A stretch of DNA of 5,187 bases from Vulcanimicrobiota bacterium (GTDB taxonomy: Bacteria > Vulcanimicrobiota > Vulcanimicrobiia > Vulcanimicrobiales > Vulcanimicrobiaceae), in the NCBI GenBank assembly GCA_003167055.1, contig PMUE01000287.1:1-5187 (forward strand). Direction: 5' to 3'. The translations under genes were made by a program, and so were the position numbers. The notes under the pieces are model-generated. The model did no database searches, was not told the DNA's origin, and was given only the letters and a program-made list of their open reading frames with translations. How positions within the stretch are numbered: the first letter of the stretch is position 1; each line of letters begins with the position of its first letter. Of this stretch, positions 1-4,506 are shown in pieces.

Positions 1-484
1 GCAGGCACATGCCGCCCGCGCCCGGCTGCCATGCTGAGCCGGTTTGATGACCGCGCAGTCCCGAGAGTTCGTGCCAGCTTCCGCCGCCGTCGGTCGAGCG
101 AAAGAGCGCCGCATCTTCAACTCCGGCGTAGACGAGGTCAGGATCGGTCAATGACGGCTCGAGGTGCCAGACGCGCGTGAACTCCCACGGATGCGGCGTC
201 CCGTCGTACCATTGGTGCGTTCCCGGAACGCCGTCGTACGTGAACTCGTTGCCGGCGGCAGCCCACGTTTTGCCACCGTCGTCCGAGCGCTGTATGACCT
301 GACCGAACCAACTGCTGGTCTGCGAGGCATACAGGCGGTCCGGATCGACCGGCGAGCCTTTGACGTGATAGATTTCCCAGCCGGGGAAACGGGGTCCGTC
401 GACCGACCACGTCGCGCGCTTGCCGTCCGCGTTGAGGACGAACGCGCCTTTGCGGGTCCCGACCAGAACACGCACTTTGCTCAT
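1..484 (-). CDS. BNR/Asp-box beta-propeller (sialidase-like) protein, N-terminal part
   Basis: Reading from the ATG at 484 gives 161 codons without a stop, running off the left edge, so only the N-terminal part is present. Two Asp-box motifs are visible: SDDGGKTW at residues 67-74 and STDGGGSW at 130-137. These are the signature turns of BNR/sialidase-type and VPS10-like propeller blades. The opening VLVGTRKGAFVL and the segments GTHQWYDGTPHPWEF (residues 88-102) and WQPGAGGMCL (152-161) match my recollection of a conserved bacterial family usually named glycosyl hydrolase, exo-alpha-sialidase or WD40/YVTN/BNR-like. Enzymatic activity is not established by these motifs. No signal peptide is apparent, so the protein is probably cytoplasmic. 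A GAAGGG sequence lies 8 bases before the ATG as a moderate ribosome binding site. The fold assignment is secure; the substrate is unknown. Confidence 0.9.
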   Translation of the reverse strand, partial: MSKVRVLVGTRKGAFVLNADGKRATWSVDGPRFPGWEIYHVKGSPVDPDRLYASQTSSWFGQVIQRSDDGGKTWAAAGNEFTYDGVPGTHQWYDGTPHPWEFTRVWHLEPSLTDPDLVYAGVEDAALFRSTDGGGSWHELSGLRGHQTGSAWQPGAGGMCL

Positions 485-576
485 CGCCGGGACCCTTCGA
501 GAGAGGTGTGGCGGTCCCTCGACTACGATGGGTAACGCTTCGCGTTACCCGTTCTACGCTCGGGATGACAAAGGGC
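485..576. other. intergenic gap with palindromic element
   Basis: This 92-base gap lies between the stop of the NTF2-like gene and the start of the BNR-protein gene, both on the minus strand. It holds the BNR gene's ribosome binding site (493-498) and a perfect inverted repeat at 530-550. No additional reading frame is supported here. Confidence 0.7.
516..571. repeat. REP-like palindromic element
   Basis: At its core is a perfect 9-bp inverted repeat, GGGTAACGC (530-538) and GCGTTACCC (542-550), separated by the triloop TTC. Outside it, CCCTCGACTACG on the left and CTACGCTCGGGATGACA on the right form loosely complementary flanks. A long GC-rich hairpin with flanks of this kind between two genes is typical of dispersed REP-type elements. 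Dispersal cannot be tested with one copy. No T-tract follows on either strand, so it is not a classical intrinsic terminator, although it could protect the 3' end of the upstream transcript. Confidence 0.55.
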
Positions 577-1014
577 TCAGCAATTCGTTTGCGCGTGGGT
601 ACTGTACGACTCGTGCAGGAGCTCCGAGACCCAACCGCCGTCCTTCCATACAAGCACGTCGGTTTGGCATTCCTGAATGTTGGTGTAGGGCTTGCCGTGC
701 GACATGCCGCTGACGGTTGCGTGCTCGGTCACGAGCGCGGTAGTACCGTAGATGACGACGCGCGGACCTGAGGTCGTCACCTGAGTGTGCGTCCACACGC
801 CGGTGTCGATCGCTTGGAGAATATCGTCGCGACCGTCGTAGCCGCCTTGCGCGCTGACGACGATCCAATCGTCGGCAAGCAGGCGCCGCAATGTCGCGGT
901 GTCGTTTGCGAGCAGCGCGCGCGAGATGCGGTCGTCGGCCGCAAGCGCGCTCTGCTGCGTCGGTCCAGCGGCATCGGCGATCGCGAGGGCTGCTACGAGG
1001 GCAAAATTGATCAT
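577..1014 (-). CDS. exported NTF2-like protein (DUF4440/SnoaL-like)
   Basis: This 145-residue protein starts at the ATG at 1014. Residues 1-16 are hydrophobic (MINFALVAALAIADAA) and could be a short signal peptide, though the n-region carries no positive charge, so export is tentative. The remainder has the small NTF2-like cone-fold pattern of DUF4440: an N-terminal helix (DDRISRALLANDTATLRRLLADDW, about 28-50) followed by strands containing VVSAQGGYDGRDDIL, VVIYGTTALVTEHATV and DVLVWKDGGWVSELLHES. Proteins of this kind range from enzymes to ligand-binding domains, and no catalytic assignment is possible. The frame stays open upstream to 1257, but that part is antisense to the neighbouring gene. 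ATG 1014 is the natural start because the hydrophobic leader begins there. No Shine-Dalgarno is present; a TACAAT hexamer sits 6 bases upstream. Confidence 0.88.
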   Translation of the reverse strand: MINFALVAALAIADAAGPTQQSALAADDRISRALLANDTATLRRLLADDWIVVSAQGGYDGRDDILQAIDTGVWTHTQVTTSGPRVVIYGTTALVTEHATVSGMSHGKPYTNIQECQTDVLVWKDGGWVSELLHESYSTHAQTNC

Positions 1015-1020
1015 ACGATC

Positions 1021-1026
1021 ATTGTA
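1021..1026 (-). promoter_or_regulatory. candidate -10 box for a leaderless transcript
   Basis: On the minus strand TACAAT ends 6 bases before the ATG at 1014, and no purine-rich ribosome binding site lies between. This spacing would place the transcription start at or next to the start codon. A TTGAGA lies 21 bases further upstream, too far for a normal -35. The hexamer is seen; its promoter role is inferred. Confidence 0.4.
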
Positions 1027-1069
1027 GTACGGCGTGCCCGCGACGGCTCTCAAACCGCCATCAAAAGCG

Positions 1070-1627
1070 TTACGCCGGGGGCGTGATGTCCGGAACGCTG
1101 TTATATTCTGAGTACTTGATGGTCGCGGTGCCGTCTTTGCCGGTCGCCTGGACCTGAAGCGGAAGATTCTTCGAAACCCACATGTCGACCGTGTCGCCGG
1201 TCTTGCCCACCATGTGGTAGCGGTGCGTCGGCACGCCGCCGAGCATGGCCGGACCAAGATCGGTGATGTTGTAATCGCTCGGGCCGTTGCCTTGCATGCC
1301 GGCGTTGTGCGCCATGTCCATCGGGCGCTGCATCATCCCGCCGGCCATCGACGGCAGATGTTGCCACTGCCCATTCGAGTTCACCCACATGTCGCTGCCG
1401 ATCTTGATCATCTGCATCTCCCCGTTCATCGTCATGTGGTACTTGTCAGGCTGCACTACGTCCATGCTCATCGTGCCCCTGGACGTCGTGACATCGGCGT
1501 GGAACGAGTGGACCGACGCGAAGGCTTGCCCCATGGCGAGCATGTCGCTGGTGGCATCGGCCGACGCGGGAACCGTCGCCGCAATCGTCATCGCTGCAAA
1601 AAGCAGCACAAGAACAGAAGAACGCAT
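1070..1627 (-). CDS. exported Met-rich LolA/LppX-like protein
   Basis: This 185-residue protein has a clear signal peptide: positive Arg2, hydrophobic VLVLLFAAMTIAATV, and cleavage predicted after ASA at residue 23. The mature part resembles LolA/LppX-type lipid-carrier folds: an N-terminal helix (SDMLAMGQAFASVHSFHADV), then beta strands such as TMSMDVVQPDKYHMTMNGEMQMIKIGSDMWV, and a C-terminal GTATIKYSEYNSVPDITPP. No lipobox cysteine is seen, so it should be soluble in the periplasm or secreted. Oddly, 18 of about 162 mature residues are Met, 13 of them between residues 53 and 111, with seven His in the whole chain. It may bind a metal or hydrophobic ligand; that is inference. The start is well supported by AGGAGGT six bases upstream. 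It lies 55 bases upstream of the exported NTF2-like gene on the same strand, so partial co-transcription is possible. Confidence 0.85.
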   Translation of the reverse strand: MRSSVLVLLFAAMTIAATVPASADATSDMLAMGQAFASVHSFHADVTTSRGTMSMDVVQPDKYHMTMNGEMQMIKIGSDMWVNSNGQWQHLPSMAGGMMQRPMDMAHNAGMQGNGPSDYNITDLGPAMLGGVPTHRYHMVGKTGDTVDMWVSKNLPLQVQATGKDGTATIKYSEYNSVPDITPPA

Positions 1628-1633
1628 AGAGAT

Positions 1634-1640
1634 ACCTCCT
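1634..1640 (-). promoter_or_regulatory. strong Shine-Dalgarno (AGGAGGT)
   Basis: A near-perfect anti-16S complement lies 6 bases before the ATG at 1627. It is the strongest ribosome binding site in the window and fixes the start of the Met-rich exported protein, suggesting high translation of that gene. Confidence 0.85.
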
Positions 1641-1693
1641 GAACCACGGCCTTCGCGGCGGGAAAACGCGCCTCCCTTTCAAACCAGTGGCGG

Positions 1694-2161
1694 GTGACGG
1701 TAATTGAACGGGTCCATGCGCCAAGCGACGACGTGCGCGGGCTAATCGACGAACTTGACGCGGAGCTGGCGGGGACCTATTTGCCCGAGCAGCGCCACGG
1801 CCTCACCCTCGACGCGATCTTCAAGCCGCCGGTGCGGTTTTTTGTTGCGCTCTTGGACGGCAAAGCCGTCGGATGCGGCGGCGTCGCGTGTTTCGATGAG
1901 TTTGCCGAGATCAAGCGCATGTACGTGCGCGCCTCGGCCCGCGGCGACGGCGTCGCCGACGTGATCATCGAACGGCTCGAAGACGAAGCGCGCACCGCGG
2001 GACTGCGCGTCGTGCGGCTCGAGACCGGCGTGCATCAACCCGCTGCGATCGGATTCTATCGCCGTCACGGCTTCATGCCGTGCCGCGCGTTTGAACCCTA
2101 CGCGTCATTGCCGGCGACCGCGATCAAAACGAGTTACTTTATGGAAAAGCAGCTGGTATAA
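1694..2161 (+). CDS. GNAT family N-acetyltransferase
   Basis: This 155-residue protein is a complete GNAT domain that would transfer an acetyl group from acetyl-CoA to an unidentified amine. Motif A is at residues 75-96 (RMYVRASARGDGVADVIIERLE), with R83-G84-D85-G86-V87-A88 as the pyrophosphate-binding RxxGxA loop. Motif B is AAIGFYRRHGF at 117-127. The central strand pair FFVALLDGKAVGCGGVACF (49-67) is typical of small stand-alone GNATs. The start is GTG at 1694; no ATG lies in frame nearby upstream and no good ribosome binding site is seen, so the start is less certain than the frame. It is divergent from the Met-rich protein (66-base gap) and its TAA directly abuts the TAA of the convergent pyrophosphatase gene. 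The family is secure; the substrate is unknown. Confidence 0.92.
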   Translation: MTVIERVHAPSDDVRGLIDELDAELAGTYLPEQRHGLTLDAIFKPPVRFFVALLDGKAVGCGGVACFDEFAEIKRMYVRASARGDGVADVIIERLEDEARTAGLRVVRLETGVHQPAAIGFYRRHGFMPCRAFEPYASLPATAIKTSYFMEKQLV

Positions 2162-2731
2162 TTAGGCGCACTTCTTGCGAAACTGCTTCATGCAGCGTTT
2201 GACGCTCGTGAGCGCCGCCTCGGTCCCGACGATGGCCCGGACCTCGATTGCATGGCCCTGCTCGCTTGAATACTTGACGAGGAAATCCTTGATCGCGTCA
2301 ACCTCGTTGCGCGGCATATCGGTGATATCGAAGTAGTTATCGGTTGGCATCGGGGCGCCTGGGCTCGGGAGCGGCACGGCGATCAGGCGATCGTTTTCGA
2401 TGCCGTCCTTCGTCTCGCGAATCGCGCCGATGACGCGCGACTCAATCAAGCAGCCGGAGAACAAGCCGCTCTCGCTCACCAGTAGAATGTCGATGGCGTC
2501 GCCGTCGGGTGCAAGTGTCTGCGGTACGAAGCCATAGTCATACGGCCATTCGAGCCTGCGCGGTAGCACGCTGTGGAAGGCAATCAGTCCGTATTCCGGG
2601 ATCAGCGCATACTTATGGCAGCTTCGCTTCGGCGTTTCGATGATGGCGTTGACGACATGCGCACGCCGTTTCTCCCCGTCCGGAAAGGCGGGAATGCGGT
2701 CATAGTGGGTGGCGTTAATGGATTTGCTCAC
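2162..2731 (-). CDS. ppa: family I inorganic pyrophosphatase
   Basis: This 189-residue soluble enzyme should hydrolyse pyrophosphate to two phosphates in the cytoplasm, using metal ions. Visible landmarks are IIETP with E32 (E. coli Glu20), K40 (Lys29), EWPYDYGFVPQT at 61-72, the metal loop DGDAID at 76-81 (E. coli DGDPVD, Asp65/67/70), and ENDRLIAVP at 112-120. Compared with the E. coli enzyme, Pro in the loop is Ala, the residue aligned with Asp102 is Asn113, and the one aligned with Lys104 is Arg115. An NDRLIAV stretch is, as I recall, found in a divergent subgroup of family I enzymes. The length is slightly above the usual 170-180. The start is GTG at 2731: an in-frame TAG lies just two codons upstream, so no longer form is possible. 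No ribosome binding site is obvious. It is convergent with the GNAT gene and divergent from the hemerythrin gene. Confidence 0.92.
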   Translation of the reverse strand: MSKSINATHYDRIPAFPDGEKRRAHVVNAIIETPKRSCHKYALIPEYGLIAFHSVLPRRLEWPYDYGFVPQTLAPDGDAIDILLVSESGLFSGCLIESRVIGAIRETKDGIENDRLIAVPLPSPGAPMPTDNYFDITDMPRNEVDAIKDFLVKYSSEQGHAIEVRAIVGTEAALTSVKRCMKQFRKKCA

Positions 2732-2808
2732 GGGCTAGCTTGTTGTTACCATGGGTCCGGTTTTCCGAAACCTGGTTTTAGCCGCAAAGCGCTCGGGAAT
2801 CGTAAATC
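2732..2808. promoter_or_regulatory. divergent intergenic region, pyrophosphatase/hemerythrin
   Basis: This 77-base gap must hold the start signals of both divergent genes. It contains a near-direct repeat, CCGGTTTT (2757-2764) and CCTGGTTTT (2771-2779), and within it a short inverted repeat GGTTT/AAACC around TCCG (2759-2772). These could be regulator half-sites. I see no convincing -35/-10 pair on either strand. Confidence 0.25.
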
Positions 2809-3297
2809 ATGAACGTTTTAGACATCATCAAGCAAGAACACCGGGAAGTCTCGGCCCTGTTCGACCAGGCCAAGAAGTGCGATCCCGACGACGATCGGAT
2901 CCACGAGCTGGCGACCGAGATCGAAGAAAAACTTTCGACCCATCTGGCAATCGAAGAGCGGCTCTTTTACGCACAACTTCGCAGCCGCGCCGAAGAGCAA
3001 GACGAAAAAGTCGATATGTTCGAAGCCTATACCGAACATGCGGCGGCGAGATCGTTGATGGACATGCTCAACTCCGGACGCAAGCCCGACGAGAAATTCA
3101 AGGCGGAACTGCAAGTGTTGGGCGAAAACGTCGCGCACCACGTAAAGGAAGAAGAGTCGACGGTCTTCGGGATTGCCCGCGATTATCTCGACAACGACGA
3201 GCTCGAGGCCATCGGCGAAGCGTGGGAAAAAGCCAAGGCGCGTAAGAAATCCGTGCGCGGCACGACCACCGCATCGAAAGCGAAGACGCGCCGGTAA
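2809..3297 (+). CDS. hemerythrin/HHE cation-binding domain protein
   Basis: This 162-residue protein is a four-helix bundle with the metal-ligand pattern of hemerythrin-like domains: H11 (KQEH), H45 and E49 (THLAIEE), H77 (YTEH), and H111 and E115 (HVKEE). That is the expected His/carboxylate set for a non-haem di-iron site. Such proteins bind O2 or sense or buffer oxygen, NO or iron; which applies here cannot be read from sequence. After the domain (about residue 140) comes a Lys/Arg-rich tail (AKARKKSVRGTTTASKAKTRR) of low complexity, possibly nucleic-acid or membrane associated. No signal peptide is seen, so it is cytoplasmic. ATG 2809 begins the canonical first helix (MNVLDIIKQEH). Only weak upstream purines are seen. 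The aquaporin gene begins 5 bases after its stop codon, so the two are very probably co-transcribed. Confidence 0.9.
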   Translation: MNVLDIIKQEHREVSALFDQAKKCDPDDDRIHELATEIEEKLSTHLAIEERLFYAQLRSRAEEQDEKVDMFEAYTEHAAARSLMDMLNSGRKPDEKFKAELQVLGENVAHHVKEEESTVFGIARDYLDNDELEAIGEAWEKAKARKKSVRGTTTASKAKTRR

Positions 3298-3302
3298 AAC
3301 CG

Positions 3303-4001
3303 GTGCCGATTGCGCGCAAGCTTGGCGCGGAGGCTCTGGGCACATTCTTCATCACGGCCGCGGCAATTGGCGTCGATGTGTTTTACTACACGCAAGGCAA
3401 CATCGACTACGCCTCGCGCTGGTTGACGCGTGGCCTGGTGACGGCGGCAGTCATCTACGCCTTTTCGGAAACATCCGGCGCGCATGCGGATCCAGCGGTC
3501 ACGATCGGATTCGTCTTGCGCCGGGTCTTTCCGATTCCCATCGCGCTTGCGTATATCGCCGCACAATTCGCCGGCGCGTTCGTTGCGGCGGCGCTCTGGC
3601 TGGCGTTGGTCGGCCGCTCGTCGCTCGCTCTTGGTGCGAGTCATCCGGGTCCGCACTTCAGCTCACTTGAGGCAGCAGCGGCTGAGGTCGTCGCGACCTT
3701 TGCGTTGATGCTCACGATCCTGATGACGGCGCAAGACAAAGCCGTCGTCGGTCAACAGGCAGCCGTCGCGGTCGGGTTTATGGTTGCCGCGTGCGGTTTC
3801 GTCGCCGGTCCAATCAGCGGCGCGTCGATGAATCCGGCGCGCACGATTGCCGCCCAGATTCTTAGTGGCGAATTTTCGAACATCTGGATCTACGTCGCCG
3901 GACCGCTCATCGGTGCCGCACTCGCCGTGGGCGTGCACATGCTCCTGTGCGGCGCCCCGTCAGCCGGAGAGCGCAAAGCCGCACGCGGTACGAAGGGTTA
4001 G
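3303..4001 (+). CDS. aquaporin-family (MIP) channel with variant DPA box
   Basis: This 232-residue inner-membrane channel of the major intrinsic protein family has six hydrophobic segments and the two half-helix loops. The second box is canonical: SGASMNPAR (residues 172-180), with R180 as the selectivity-filter arginine. The first box is SGAHADPAVTIG, with Asp63 in place of the usual Asn (codon GAT at 3489-3491). By spacing, the helix-2 filter position falls on R43 and the helix-5 position on G165, unlike both E. coli AqpZ and GlpF, so the solute is uncertain (water, glycerol or another small solute). The start is GTG at 3303, five bases after the hemerythrin stop with no obvious ribosome binding site, suggesting translational coupling. 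A short charged tail follows the last helix. It ends 16 bases before the convergent NTF2-like gene. Confidence 0.9.
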   Translation: MPIARKLGAEALGTFFITAAAIGVDVFYYTQGNIDYASRWLTRGLVTAAVIYAFSETSGAHADPAVTIGFVLRRVFPIPIALAYIAAQFAGAFVAAALWLALVGRSSLALGASHPGPHFSSLEAAAAEVVATFALMLTILMTAQDKAVVGQQAAVAVGFMVAACGFVAGPISGASMNPARTIAAQILSGEFSNIWIYVAGPLIGAALAVGVHMLLCGAPSAGERKAARGTKG

Positions 4002-4017
4002 CGGCCCTGCGACCGGT

Positions 4018-4452
4018 TCAGGGTGAGTGGCCGAGCTTTTGTAAGAAGATCCGCGAATCGGACTGCACCCATTCTTCCGCGAGCCGGTCATTGTCGTCAT
4101 ACCGAAAGATGTTTAGCAGTTCCCACTCGATGTATTGACCGGTTGGTTGCAGCACGCCGGCTGTCGCATGGGTGAATGCATGGGCAAAGGTTCCCGAGAA
4201 AAGCGTTCGCGCCGCAAGATAGCGGCCTTCGCCGACGATGAGCGCGCGCCGCACCGCGAGATGGTCAAACGAGGCGCGAAGGGACGCAAAGTACGCTCGC
4301 AGTGTCGGAAAGTCAATATCTGCGCCGGGCAAATGGAGCACGTATCCGGGTGCGAAGTAGGCGCGCAATGCGGCGTCGTCTTCGTTCGCGATCGCGGTCT
4401 CGCCAATCGCGACCAGCCCGGCCGCAAGCGAGCTCTGCGTGATATAAGCCAC
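4018..4452 (-). CDS. SnoaL/ester-cyclase-like NTF2 family protein
   Basis: This 144-residue cytoplasmic protein has the NTF2-like fold. An N-terminal helix (AAGLVAIGETAIANEDDAALRAYFAPGYVLHLPG) is followed by DFPTLRAYFASLRASFDHLAVRRALIVGEGRYLAARTLFSGTF, then ...IEWELLNIFRYDDNDRLAEEWVQSDSRIFLQKLG. The layout, especially the terminal EEW strand, matches SnoaL-like ester cyclases and related hydrolases; the actual reaction is unknown. The start is GTG at 4452. The in-frame TGA two codons upstream (4456-4458) excludes a longer form, and the ATG at 4457-4459 is out of frame. No Shine-Dalgarno is seen, but TAAAAT lies 7 bases upstream, as in the other NTF2-like gene of the window. The two proteins are not obviously close paralogues: one appears exported, this one is not. 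It is divergent from the alpha/beta hydrolase. Confidence 0.88.
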   Translation of the reverse strand: MAYITQSSLAAGLVAIGETAIANEDDAALRAYFAPGYVLHLPGADIDFPTLRAYFASLRASFDHLAVRRALIVGEGRYLAARTLFSGTFAHAFTHATAGVLQPTGQYIEWELLNIFRYDDNDRLAEEWVQSDSRIFLQKLGHSP

Positions 4453-4459
4453 AGCTCAT

Positions 4460-4465
4460 ATTTTA
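4460..4465 (-). promoter_or_regulatory. candidate -10 box for a leaderless transcript
   Basis: On the minus strand TAAAAT ends 7 bases before the GTG at 4452, with no ribosome binding site between. The geometry fits a leaderless mRNA beginning at or near the start codon. No good -35 is seen at the normal distance. Confidence 0.42.
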
Positions 4466-4476
4466 GCAGAAAATGA

Positions 4477-4488
4477 CAAGGCGCCTTG
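4477..4488. promoter_or_regulatory. 12-bp perfect palindrome, possible operator
   Basis: CAAGGCGCCTTG is a perfect 12-bp inverted repeat with no spacer. It lies in the 54-base gap between the divergent NTF2-like and hydrolase genes, about 11 bases upstream of the candidate -10 box for the NTF2-like gene. Its position suits a dimeric regulator acting on both genes, but no regulator gene is nearby and a chance GC-rich palindrome is possible. Confidence 0.3.
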
Positions 4489-4506
4489 GAGTCTAAGTCC
4501 CTCCGC

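Noticed and set aside
530..550. The 9-bp hairpin as a rho-independent terminator of the NTF2-like gene.
   Set aside because: No T-tract follows the stem on the minus strand (or the plus strand), so the intrinsic terminator pattern is incomplete.
138..653. A 171-codon minus-strand frame spanning the BNR gene, the palindrome and the end of the NTF2-like gene.
   Set aside because: It is Arg-rich and low in hydrophobic pattern, and it conflicts with the Asp-box frame, which is clearly coding.
1015..1257. An upstream extension of the exported NTF2-like gene (226-residue version on the minus strand).
   Set aside because: The extra part overlaps the Met-rich gene in another frame, reads as Arg/Thr-rich nonsense, and would bury the hydrophobic leader that begins at 1014.
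4005..4023. A CCCTG/CAGGG hairpin between the convergent aquaporin and NTF2-like genes as a bidirectional terminator.
   Set aside because: The stem is only 5 bp with a 9-base loop, no T-run follows on either side, and it partly overlaps the stop codon of the minus-strand gene.
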